Origin: Rhizobium esperanzae
GTDB taxonomy: Bacteria; Pseudomonadota; Alphaproteobacteria; Rhizobiales; Rhizobiaceae
DNA length: 64,000 nucleotides
Assembly (NCBI RefSeq): GCF_014197615.1
Contig: NZ_JACIFY010000007.1
Location: 1 to 64,000, forward strand
Direction of reading: 5' to 3'
Shown here piece after piece: positions 47,036 through 55,468 of the stretch. Numbering within the stretch: the first letter of the stretch is position 1; each line of letters begins with the position of its first letter. The translations under genes and the position numbers were made by a program. A model generated the notes under the pieces. That model was not told the origin of the DNA. It made no database searches and was given only the letters and a program-made list of their open reading frames with translations.

Positions 47036-48175
47036 TTAAGCCGAAGCCGGCGGCAGCAGCAGCGTGTTGAGGAAGGGTAGCAGCGCAGCACCGAGCGCCA
47101 CGCCGCCGCCGCTGAAGCTCGCAGGTTTCATCGGCGAAATCCAGGGTGTCAGCAGCGGTCTCGTCGCGGTGTCTCGCCGCTCGACGGAAAGCTGATGGAT
47201 CAGCGCTTCGATCACACCCTGCGGCAGGTCGCCGCCGATCATGACGATGCTCGGGGCGATGAAGCCGGCCATCGCGATGATCGGATCGAGTAGATGCCCC
47301 GCGGCCTCGCGTATCCACTGCGATAGCGACGGCGAGGAGAATTCCTCGCCCTGGAGCAGGCGCGCGAATTGGTCGTCGCCGATCCGCGACCGCAGCGAAT
47401 CGAAGCCGACGACGGTGTTGAGGCGGAGATTGTCAGGCCCGGTCAGCATTTCGCCGATGCTGCCCGCCCGGCCATGCACGCCGGAATAGGGAATGCCTCG
47501 GATGAGAAAGCCGGCCTGGACGTCGTCGTCGATGATGATCATCGCCAGCGCGCCTTCCCGCGTGGAGCTGCCGATGGTGCGCTCGGCGAGAAGGCCCGCC
47601 GTGCATTCGTTCTCGACGTAAGGACGCGCAATCGTCGACATCGCGGCGATCTGATCGCTTTCATCCTCCGTCCAGTCGTTGGCGGCGATGCCGAGCCCGA
47701 TGATCGGCAACGCCGGGTGGCGATCGACCATATCCCTGGCGGCCGCATGCACCAGCTTGACCTTTTCTGCTGGCTCCAGGCCGAAATAGACCCGGTCATG
47801 CACCTGGCCGGAGAGATCGATGAGTACCATCTCGCCACGCCTCTGGCGAAGTTTGACCCCGATAGAGAAGGCACCCTCCGGCCGAAGCGCGAATTCAGTG
47901 GCGGTCGCGCCGCCCCCGAGCCCGTTGCGGCGATTTGACGTGACGAGTTTCTCTTCCGCCAGCCGCCGCAGAATATTGGTTATGCCGGGCCCGGTCAGCC
48001 CACTATGCCGTCCAAGCTCGGTGCGTGTCAGAGGTCCATGCCGGCGGATGGCTTCGAGAATGACGCGAATATTCCTGTCGGCGATCTCCCCCGATCTGAG
48101 ACCCACCGTTTTGGCGCGCGGAGCGCCCGTGTCCTGGGTTTGAAGCCGCCGCGGCCCTGATCGAAGATACCGCAT
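47036..48175 (-). CDS. ROK-family transcriptional regulator
   Basis: This 379-residue protein has an N-terminal winged helix (GPLTRTELGRHSGLTGPGIT) and a degenerate ROK domain (AMIIIDDDVQAGFLIRGIPY, SGVHGRAGSIGEML); the zinc motif is missing. It is the third ROK regulator in the window. Placed between the sugar transport locus and the decarboxylase/mannosidase region, it is a candidate regulator of the shared promoter box. A short inverted repeat CAACT-AAATC-AGTTG at 48255-48269 lies upstream and may be an autoregulatory site. The 258-base upstream gap holds no other gene. Confidence 0.8.
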   Translation of the reverse strand: MRYLRSGPRRLQTQDTGAPRAKTVGLRSGEIADRNIRVILEAIRRHGPLTRTELGRHSGLTGPGITNILRRLAEEKLVTSNRRNGLGGGATATEFALRPEGAFSIGVKLRQRRGEMVLIDLSGQVHDRVYFGLEPAEKVKLVHAAARDMVDRHPALPIIGLGIAANDWTEDESDQIAAMSTIARPYVENECTAGLLAERTIGSSTREGALAMIIIDDDVQAGFLIRGIPYSGVHGRAGSIGEMLTGPDNLRLNTVVGFDSLRSRIGDDQFARLLQGEEFSSPSLSQWIREAAGHLLDPIIAMAGFIAPSIVMIGGDLPQGVIEALIHQLSVERRDTATRPLLTPWISPMKPASFSGGGVALGAALLPFLNTLLLPPASA

Positions 48176-48433
48176 GGCTGTCTTTCCTGGAGCAACATCT
48201 CGGTGTGTATCACGCTTGTCGGTGTTCGTAACCGTTTTCCAAGAGAGGCGTCACCAACTAAATCAGTTGCATCAGGGGATTGGATTGGTGATGGGGCCGC
48301 GCGGTGTTCAGGATAAGTGATCATTTCTCGAGAAGACCCGACATAGCGACACCCATCCGAAAGCATCGGCATGCCTCTCCTGGATCAATGTGTTCTACGC
48401 GCAAGAGCGTGGCCCCATCGAGCGGCCGTTAGT

Positions 48434-48622
48434 CTAATAGCTGCAAGGACGATCGTTGCCGAATCCATCCCGGCAGGCGGGTCTGAGCCCATAGTCGACG
48501 CTGCTGTATCCAACCGAGCCCGTCTGTATCGAATCGCTTGAACTCGTCGTGCAGGACGATAACGATACGGCAACCGCGACGACGGCTGTGACCGCTGCCA
48601 ATGATTTGCGAATCTGAAGCAT
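48434..48622 (-). CDS. Small predicted lipoprotein
   Basis: This 62-residue protein has a lipoprotein signal sequence: a basic start (MLQIRKS), a hydrophobic core and the lipobox LSSC with Cys24. The mature part is Ser/Gly/Tyr-rich with two more cysteines (PACRDGFGNDRPCSY). A ribosome binding site, GAGAGGGCGGGG, precedes the ATG at 48622. I do not recognise the family. Similar short lipoproteins with a GLRPACRDGFG-like end are frequent in rhizobial genomes as far as I recall. Confidence 0.6.
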   Translation of the reverse strand: MLQIRKSLAAVTAVVAVAVSLSSCTTSSSDSIQTGSVGYSSVDYGLRPACRDGFGNDRPCSY

Positions 48623-48786
48623 CCCCGCCCTCTCTATCGCTCGCCGGGGCGAGCGATTTCAGCATCATAGGGCAAATAGGGCCGGTGCGGGGTCGGTAAA
48701 CCGTTGCCGCCGATCAAGATTCCGTTATTCCGGAACGTGACACGTTCTCGGCCCCGGAGAAGTTATCGGTCTCAATCCCGCTGGAT

Positions 48787-49347
48787 TCAGCGGGTGGAGA
48801 GCGGCGGCGGTGGCGGTGGGGTCGTCGAGCCGGAGGCGAGCGAGCGCTGAACCATCACGCTGTCCGCCCAGCGGTCGTAACGATAGGCGACTCCCGGCAA
48901 CAGGCCGACGCGGACGAAGCCGAAGCGTTCGTGCAGGGCGAGCGATGCAACGTTGTCGGCCGCGATATAGCCGATCATCTGCCGGAAACCGGCGGCCGCA
49001 CAGGCGTCGATCAGTCCCCGCATGAGCAGGCTCCCGATGCCCTGGCCGATATGGTCGTGATGCACATAGATCGAATGCTTGACCGTATAGCGGTAGGCAG
49101 GGCGTTTGCGGAACAACACCACATAGGCGTATCCCACGACTTTTTCACCCTCGATCGCCACGACATGTGGAAAGCGGCGGTCTTTCAAATTTTTGCGCCG
49201 TTGCTTCAGTTCTTCCGGTTGCGGCGTGTCGCTATCGTCCACCCCAACGTCGATGCCGCGGCGAATATGGCGGTGATAGATCGCCAACATGGCGTCGACG
49301 TCGGTTTCCCGGGACGGGCGAATGACGATCATTCTGTCCTGTTTCAT
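48787..49347 (-). CDS. GNAT-family N-acetyltransferase
   Basis: This 186-residue acetyltransferase resembles phosphinothricin acetyltransferase-like (PAT) GNATs. The acetyl-CoA motif A is HIGQGIGSLLMRGLID at about 98-113, and motif B contains NVASLALHERFGFVRVGLL. The substrate amine is unknown. The C-terminus ends in a run of six prolines (TTPPPPPPLSTR), an odd extension. It lies 21 bases downstream of the decarboxylase gene on the same strand, so it could acetylate the amine the decarboxylase makes. Confidence 0.85.
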   Translation of the reverse strand: MKQDRMIVIRPSRETDVDAMLAIYHRHIRRGIDVGVDDSDTPQPEELKQRRKNLKDRRFPHVVAIEGEKVVGYAYVVLFRKRPAYRYTVKHSIYVHHDHIGQGIGSLLMRGLIDACAAAGFRQMIGYIAADNVASLALHERFGFVRVGLLPGVAYRYDRWADSVMVQRSLASGSTTPPPPPPLSTR

Positions 49348-49368
49348 GACTGACCTGAATTTCCCAGC

Positions 49369-51726
49369 CTATTCCGCAACGACGTAGGTATAAAGCCGGA
49401 TGCGGCCGGATGCATCGATCTCGCGATAGAGACCCTGAATCTCCACTTCGAAGCCGGGGAAGGTGTTGAAGCAGGTTTCGAACATCTTGAGATAGTCGAT
49501 CATGGGCTTGGCTTTTTCCGTCAGGCGCTCGCCCGGCACGATGGTGGCGATACCTGGAGGATAGACCACGAACGGCGTTGTTGCGATGCGGCCGGCAATG
49601 GCGTCGATCGGCAGATAGTCCACATCGTTGCGCACCAGGCAGCGTGCCGCATCATGAGGCGACATGGCGATCGGCGGCAGGTTCTCGGCGGAAAACTGCC
49701 TTGTCTGGAGCGCGCTGACATCGGCCTGTCGGAAGAAATTGTGCATGTCCGTGCAGAGATCGCGCAGCCGCACGCCGGCATAGCGGCCCGGGCGGCGGCG
49801 GTAGAATTCCGGAATTGTCTCTTCCAGCAGCGCATTGTCGTCATAAAGCTTCTTGAAGGCGACGAGGCCGCTGATCAAGGTGCCGGCTTTACTGGCCTCC
49901 ACGCCGGGGGTGAGGAGGAACAACAGCGAATTGAGGTCGTTCTTTTCTGCAACGATGCGGTTTTCCCGCAGATATTGCGCGACTATGGGCGCGGGTATGC
50001 CGTGCTCGGTGTATTTTCCGCTCTTCCGGTCGAAGCCAGGCGTGAGGAGGGTGAGCTTGTTCGGATCGGTCATGGCGAAGCCCGGCTCCATCGCAGAAAA
50101 GCCGTGCCACGCAGCGTCGGGTGACAGTTGCCAGAAGGCGGGATTGGTGGCGAGCTGGTCGGTGGCGATGCTCTCCCACGGCACGTCGTGCACCGCGCCG
50201 GGGCCGGACACATCCGGAATCGCAACCCGATCCGGCACGAACGGCTCGAAGAACCAGCGACGCTCGGGGCGGTTTTCCTTCTCCTCGAATTCGCGGCGCA
50301 CGGCACGGATCTTCTTGCGCAGCTCGATGCCGAGGCGGATCGTGTCGTCCCACAGCACTTCGCCCGAGCGGCCCTTCATCATCTGCGCTCCCACGTCGAG
50401 CGAAGCAAACAGTGGATAGAAGGGCGACGTCGAGGCGTGCTGCATGAAGCTTTCATTGAATCGCCGGTGCTCCACTCGGCGTTTCTGGCCGGTGATATGC
50501 CGGTCCTTCATGTGGATCTGCGAGGCCTGTGAAAAGCTTGCGAGCTGCTTATGGGTGGATTGCGTGGCGATGATGCCCGGCGCGTCGGGGCCGAGATCGG
50601 CAAGGCCCATCGCGAAACGCCCCGCATAGAGCGGATGAAATTTCATGAAGCCCGCCCATGCCTCGTCGAAGAGAATGTAGTCGCATAGATGGCCGATACG
50701 CTCGAGGATCATCTCGGCGTTGTGAATGGTGCCGTCATAGGTGCACTGCTCCACCACCGCGACGCGGAACGGGCGTGGCTTCCTGTGGGCCTCGGGGTCT
50801 TTCACCAGCGGATGGGTGCGGATGCGTTCCCGCAGGGCTGCCTCGTCCATGGCCCCGAAATCGATGGGACCGATCAGTCCATAAGCGTTGCGTGTGGTCG
50901 GCAGGTAAACCGGAATTCCTCCTGAGATCATCAAAGCGCCGTGATGAGCGGCCTTGTGGTTGTTGCGGTCGAACAGCACGAGATCGCCGTCGGTGACGAG
51001 CGCGGAAAGCGCGACCTTGTTGGAGGTGGAGGTGCCGTTGAGGACGAAATAGGTCTTCTCTGCGCCGAAAATCTTGGCGGCTTCCTTCTGTGCAGCCAGC
51101 GCAGGTCCCTCGTGGGTCAGCAGGTCGCCGAGATCAAGCACGGAATTGTCGAGATCGTCTCGGAATACCGCTTCACCGAGATGCTCCATGAATACCCGGC
51201 CGATGGGGCTCCGGCTGTAAAAGATACCGCCATTGTGTCCGGGGCAGGTCCAGAGATGGTTTCCCTCCTCGGCATAATCGACCAGCGCGCCGAAAAACGG
51301 TGTCTTCAGCGTCTCTGCATATTGCTTGAGGCGGCTGATAAGGCTCTTGGCGATGAAGGCGGGCGTTTCTTCGGAAAGGAAGACATAGCCGTCGATGAAA
51401 TCGAGTACCTCAACCGGCACATCCTCGAAGCGCTTACGACGGATCAGCAGGATGATCGGAAACTCGAGACCGCGCCGACGCATCAGGTTGATGAGAGAGG
51501 CGGTCTTGCCCTCGAGGCCCTTCTTCCCCCAGTCGACCAGCATGCAGCCGATGGCGGCGTCCGTCTGCACGGCGATCTCGGCATCTTCGAGATTGCGCGC
51601 GCGCACCACCTCAAAGCCGGAGCCTTCGATCTCCTCGACGATCTGGCGGTAGCGGGCACCCTCCAGATCCTCGTTGTCAAAGGTCGGCGTTGCGAACAGA
51701 AAGTTGAAACGTCTGAAATAATCCAT
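49369..51726 (-). CDS. Orn/Lys/Arg decarboxylase, inducible type
   Basis: This 785-residue protein is a fold-type I PLP decarboxylase of the bacterial biodegradative class (CadA/AdiA/SpeF-like). It has an N-terminal receiver-like wing domain (about 1-130), a PLP core with the Schiff-base lysine Lys393 in QSTHKQLASFSQ and cofactor contacts in LNGTSTSNKVALSAL and FDEAWAGF, and a C-terminal domain. It makes cadaverine, putrescine or agmatine. Sequence alone does not settle the substrate. No antiporter gene is adjacent, unlike classical acid-resistance operons. The GNAT gene follows in the same direction. Confidence 0.88.
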   Translation of the reverse strand: MDYFRRFNFLFATPTFDNEDLEGARYRQIVEEIEGSGFEVVRARNLEDAEIAVQTDAAIGCMLVDWGKKGLEGKTASLINLMRRRGLEFPIILLIRRKRFEDVPVEVLDFIDGYVFLSEETPAFIAKSLISRLKQYAETLKTPFFGALVDYAEEGNHLWTCPGHNGGIFYSRSPIGRVFMEHLGEAVFRDDLDNSVLDLGDLLTHEGPALAAQKEAAKIFGAEKTYFVLNGTSTSNKVALSALVTDGDLVLFDRNNHKAAHHGALMISGGIPVYLPTTRNAYGLIGPIDFGAMDEAALRERIRTHPLVKDPEAHRKPRPFRVAVVEQCTYDGTIHNAEMILERIGHLCDYILFDEAWAGFMKFHPLYAGRFAMGLADLGPDAPGIIATQSTHKQLASFSQASQIHMKDRHITGQKRRVEHRRFNESFMQHASTSPFYPLFASLDVGAQMMKGRSGEVLWDDTIRLGIELRKKIRAVRREFEEKENRPERRWFFEPFVPDRVAIPDVSGPGAVHDVPWESIATDQLATNPAFWQLSPDAAWHGFSAMEPGFAMTDPNKLTLLTPGFDRKSGKYTEHGIPAPIVAQYLRENRIVAEKNDLNSLLFLLTPGVEASKAGTLISGLVAFKKLYDDNALLEETIPEFYRRRPGRYAGVRLRDLCTDMHNFFRQADVSALQTRQFSAENLPPIAMSPHDAARCLVRNDVDYLPIDAIAGRIATTPFVVYPPGIATIVPGERLTEKAKPMIDYLKMFETCFNTFPGFEVEIQGLYREIDASGRIRLYTYVVAE

Positions 51727-52093
51727 CTGGGTACCCGCTCCTGATTTGGCACGAGGTGTCGACGTATTTCATGACATGCTTGTGACAGAGTATAGGCTGT
51801 CCGAAACCCATGCACAGAATGACATTTTACTATTCATGTCGTCTGATCGTGGACGATGATGTCTACTTTGGTCCACGGGCTAGAGAATTTGGAAACGACA
51901 ATCGGACATCGCCGCCCTCATGCCATCGCAATTGATTTTGCAGGCTTGACGGCAAATCAAAGTTACTTAATCTAAGCGCCAGCCGAACCCGCTGGGAGGA
52001 GGGGCCGGCATTTGCGATCTTTGTCGCACCATCTTCACCTCCCGAAGCCATGATTCCGGATCGCGCGCCGCCGATTTTTAAACAGGATAAGCC
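51727..52093. other. Divergent promoter region, decarboxylase/mannosidase
   Basis: No gene lies in these 367 bases. The right part carries the mannosidase promoter box (51946-51975). The left part must hold the decarboxylase promoter; TTCATGACATGC at 51768-51779 contains the inverted repeat CATG-A-CATG, which may be a regulator site but could be chance. Confidence 0.55.
51946..51975 (+). promoter_or_regulatory. Mannosidase promoter with shared box
   Basis: TTGACG is followed, after 16 bases, by TAATCT. The spacer and -10 include CAAATCAAAGT, then T, then ACTTAATCTAA. The same 30-base arrangement stands upstream of the sugar importer operon (45702-45731, minus strand), differing at three positions. 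The match covers the promoter hexamers and the dyad AAGT-W-ACTT. The start codon is 119 bases downstream. Confidence 0.7.
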
Positions 52094-55000
52094 ATGCCGC
52101 TGACCAATGCCCAACGCCTCGACAGTCTGAAGGTCCGTATCGCTGAGCTCGTGCATTGGCGGGACCGGTATAGCAGCCCGATCGACGGCTGGACCTTCGA
52201 GGGCGAGCCGATCGCCCATCATCAGGATTGGCCGCATCGCCAGGGCGTGGTGCATTTTGCCGTCAGCGTCGAGGCGCCGGCGAATTGGCCGCTCGAAGAT
52301 ATCCGCCTGCAGCTCGATCTCGGCGGCGAGAGCCTGATCACGTTGACCTATCCCGGCGGCGGGACGGAGACGTTCGGTCTCGATCCCTATCACCAGGAAT
52401 TCCCGGTCACAGGTCGCCGCTTCAAGATTGCGACCGAAAGCGTCGCGCGCTTTCCCTTCGGTGAGCCGAACAGGTCGCCGCGGCTGAACAAGGCTCGGTT
52501 CATCTGGCTCGATCGTTCTGCTCATCAGCTGCATCTTCTCCTGAAGCAGGTTACCGAGGCGATCAGCATACTCGGCGAACATGAAGTCGTGCCGCATCTG
52601 ATCGATGCCGCCGAGCAGGCCTTGCGCAGCCTGGACTGGCCGTCGGATACGGCGGCTTACATCTCCCGCACGTCAGGCGCCGTCATGCAGCAGAAGATCT
52701 GGGAACTGCCGGAGCTCGAAGCCAGCCCGGCGGGCCTCTCCGACGAGCAGGGTGCTTCGGCGGCTTCTGCTTTCGGGGCCCTGACGGAGCGGCTGAAGGA
52801 GCTCCAGAAGCGCTTCCCCCCGAATGGCGAATTGCTGCTGACCGGTCACGCCCATATCGACCTTGCCTGGCTTTGGCCCTATCGCGAGACGCGGCGGAAG
52901 ATGCGGCGCACCTTCAATACGGCGCTGTCGCTGATGGAGCGCTCCGACGATTTCCGCTTCAACCAGTCGACCGCCCATTATTACGCGCAGATGGAAGAGG
53001 AAGACCCGGAACTTCTCGATCGCATCAAGGAGAAGGTCGCGGAAGGAAAGTGGGAAACCGTCGGCGGCATGTGGGTCGAGCCCGACACCAACATGCCCAC
53101 AGGCGAAAGCCTCGTCCGCCAGGTTCTCTACGGCCAGCGTTATTTCGAAAAGACCTTCGGTACGCGCCACACGGTGTGCTGGCTGCCGGATTGCTTCGGT
53201 TTTTCCGGCGCCCTGCCGCAGATCCTGAGACTGGGCGGCATCGACAGCTTCTTCACCATCAAGGTCAACTGGAGCGAGACCAACCACATCCCCTCCGATC
53301 TCTTCTGGTGGAAGGGCCTCGATGGCAGCCAGGTGCTGACCCACACCTTCGACAATCCGATGCAGGGATATAACGGCTTCGTGCAGGCCGACTGCTATGT
53401 GCCGACATGGAAGAATTTCCGCGGCAAGGTCCAGCATAATACCTCGCTTCTCGCCGTCGGCTATGGCGACGGCGGCGGCGGCGTGACGCCTGAAATGGTG
53501 GAGCGCGAAGTGCAGCTGCGCGATTTCCCGGCGATCCCGCAGGCACGTTGGGGCACCGTCAAAAGCTTCTACGAGCAGGCGCACCAAACCGCAGGCGAAA
53601 AGAAGCTTCCCGTCTGGGATGGTGAGATCTATCTCGAACTGCATCGCGCCACGCTGACGACGCAAAGCGGCGTCAAGCGCAAACACCGCCAGGCCGAACG
53701 CGCGCTGATCACCGCCGAAACGCTCGCTTCGCTTGCCCATCTGCTCGGTGCCGAGAAGCCGAAAAGCCTCGAGGCGGATTGGCGCGTGGTGCTGAAGAAC
53801 GAATTCCACGATATCCTGCCGGGGTCGAGCATCCGCGAAGTCTATCAGGATGCGGAGCAGGAACTCGGCGGCGTCATCGACCATGCCAAGGCCGAGCAGG
53901 CCAAGGCCTTGCAGGCGCTGTCGGCCCATCTGCCGAAGGGCGGGGTCGGCGATGCGCTCGTCGTCGTCAATCCGTCGCTTTCGCCGCGGCCGGTGAGTGC
54001 CACGCTTGCCGACGGCACGGCGATCTCTGCCGCCGATATCGTTGCCCCGTTGTCCGTTGCAGTCTTCGACCGGCAGGCACTTCAGCCGGCCGGCGGACTG
54101 AAGGCCAGCCCCGATCGCCTCGAAAACCATCATCTCGCTGTGACCATCGGTAGGGACGGGGCCGTTGCCAGCCTCATCCACAAGGCAACGGGCCGCGAAG
54201 CGGTCGATGGCTCCGCCAACCAGCTCTGGGTCTATCCGGCCGACAAGCCGCGCAATTGGGACGCCTGGGATATGGATGCGGATTATGCCGAAAAGGCGTT
54301 CCGCCTCGAAGCGCCCGAAAGCATCAGCCTCCTCGAAAGCGGCCCGCACCGCGCAGCGATCCGCGTCGTCCACCGCTACCGGCATTCGAGCGTCACGCAG
54401 ACTTATGTGCTGACTGCCAATGCCCGTCGGCTCGACATCGAAACGACGATCGACTGGCATGATCGCCGCACCTTGCTGCGCACTCTGAACCCGGTCGATG
54501 TCCGAGCCCGAAAGGCGACGTTCGAATGCGCCTTCGGTGTCGTCGAGCGGGCAACCCACACGAACACCTCCTGGGAGCAGGCGATGTTCGAGGCGGTTGC
54601 CCATCGCTTCGTTGATATCAGCGAGCCGGGTTTCGGCGTGGCGCTCATCAACAATGCCAAATATGGCCACAGCGCCCGCGGCAATGTGATCGGCATGAGC
54701 CTCGTGCGCGGGCCGGTCTATCCGGATCCGCTGGCCGACGAAGGCGAGCAGAGCTTCACCTATTCGCTAATGCCGCATGAGGGCGCCTGGCATGAAGGCG
54801 GCGTGCTCGACGAGGCGATCGATCTCAATCAGCCGCTTCTCACAGCGGAAGCCAAAGGCCTTTCCACGGGCAGTTTCGCACCGCTCGCCGTCGACGGCAC
54901 TCCCGTCGCTTTTTCCGGCCTGAAGCCGGCCGAGGAGGGCGACGGCCTGATCCTGCGCCTCTATGAACCGGCCGGCCGCCGCGGTCGCCTCTCCCTTGCC

Positions 55001-55120
55001 CTGCCGTCCGGATGGGCGGCATCGCAGCCGCTCAACATTCTCGAAGAGCCGATGGAGCGGAAAGGACCTGCCGACATCATGCCGTTCGAGATCCGGACCT
55101 GGAGGCTGAAAAAGGCCTGA
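52094..55120 (+). CDS. GH38 alpha-mannosidase
   Basis: This 1008-residue enzyme is a glycoside hydrolase family 38 alpha-mannosidase of the cytosolic type. It has an N-terminal domain (about 1-240); the catalytic domain with zinc ligands in TGHAHIDLAWLWPY; nucleophile Asp366 in WLPDCFGFSGALPQI; a three-helix mid domain (EIYLELHRATLTTQSGVKR, EFHDILPGSSI); and C-terminal beta domains. No signal peptide is visible, so it should cleave mannosides after import. Its promoter shares a box with the sugar import operon. AGGAT precedes the ATG. A GC-rich hairpin (stem 55142-55150 with 55157-55165) follows the stop. Confidence 0.92.
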   Translation: MPLTNAQRLDSLKVRIAELVHWRDRYSSPIDGWTFEGEPIAHHQDWPHRQGVVHFAVSVEAPANWPLEDIRLQLDLGGESLITLTYPGGGTETFGLDPYHQEFPVTGRRFKIATESVARFPFGEPNRSPRLNKARFIWLDRSAHQLHLLLKQVTEAISILGEHEVVPHLIDAAEQALRSLDWPSDTAAYISRTSGAVMQQKIWELPELEASPAGLSDEQGASAASAFGALTERLKELQKRFPPNGELLLTGHAHIDLAWLWPYRETRRKMRRTFNTALSLMERSDDFRFNQSTAHYYAQMEEEDPELLDRIKEKVAEGKWETVGGMWVEPDTNMPTGESLVRQVLYGQRYFEKTFGTRHTVCWLPDCFGFSGALPQILRLGGIDSFFTIKVNWSETNHIPSDLFWWKGLDGSQVLTHTFDNPMQGYNGFVQADCYVPTWKNFRGKVQHNTSLLAVGYGDGGGGVTPEMVEREVQLRDFPAIPQARWGTVKSFYEQAHQTAGEKKLPVWDGEIYLELHRATLTTQSGVKRKHRQAERALITAETLASLAHLLGAEKPKSLEADWRVVLKNEFHDILPGSSIREVYQDAEQELGGVIDHAKAEQAKALQALSAHLPKGGVGDALVVVNPSLSPRPVSATLADGTAISAADIVAPLSVAVFDRQALQPAGGLKASPDRLENHHLAVTIGRDGAVASLIHKATGREAVDGSANQLWVYPADKPRNWDAWDMDADYAEKAFRLEAPESISLLESGPHRAAIRVVHRYRHSSVTQTYVLTANARRLDIETTIDWHDRRTLLRTLNPVDVRARKATFECAFGVVERATHTNTSWEQAMFEAVAHRFVDISEPGFGVALINNAKYGHSARGNVIGMSLVRGPVYPDPLADEGEQSFTYSLMPHEGAWHEGGVLDEAIDLNQPLLTAEAKGLSTGSFAPLAVDGTPVAFSGLKPAEEGDGLILRLYEPAGRRGRLSLALPSGWAASQPLNILEEPMERKGPADIMPFEIRTWRLKKA

Positions 55121-55468
55121 CGCGCTCTTCTTGAGAGACGCCGCCGCCGCTTCGATGCGGCGGCGCGCTCCGACGATCTCACCGGCCGCCGCTCAAGGCT
55201 ATCTCCCGGATCATCGCCAGCCCTATCCAGATTTGGCATTTAATATCCCAATCACGCGGCCGAGTTTCGGCGGCGGCGAAAGTGAACTTTTTATTAGATT
55301 TTGATCGATTTGTTAGTCGGCTCAGGCCGCTTGGCAAACGTATTTCCTTCAACAGTAAGGTGATCGCGATTGCCGGCCGCAGATATTTCGGTCGAATGAA
55401 GTCGATCGCCTATTTCGTAGTCAGCTGGGGATATGACGACTCCTGTTGCCGCCAAGCAGGAACTCAAT
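55121..55468. other. Intergenic region upstream of chemoreceptor
   Basis: No supported gene is present in these 348 bases; a 73-codon open frame lacks a ribosome binding site and a recognisable product. The first 45 bases hold the mannosidase hairpin. An AT-rich stretch near 55281-55310 (AACTTTTTATTAGATTTTGA) may contain the chemoreceptor promoter. Confidence 0.55.

Noticed and set aside
48255..48269. CAACT-AAATC-AGTTG upstream of the ROK gene as a site for the shared mannosidase regulator
   Set aside because: Its arms do not match the shared 30-base promoter box; it may be a separate autoregulatory site but is too short to claim.
51768..51779. TTCATGACATGC upstream of the decarboxylase, similar to part of the palindrome at 16930-16944
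   Set aside because: The shared core is only about 11 bases and occurs once at each place in unrelated contexts, so I treat it as probable chance.
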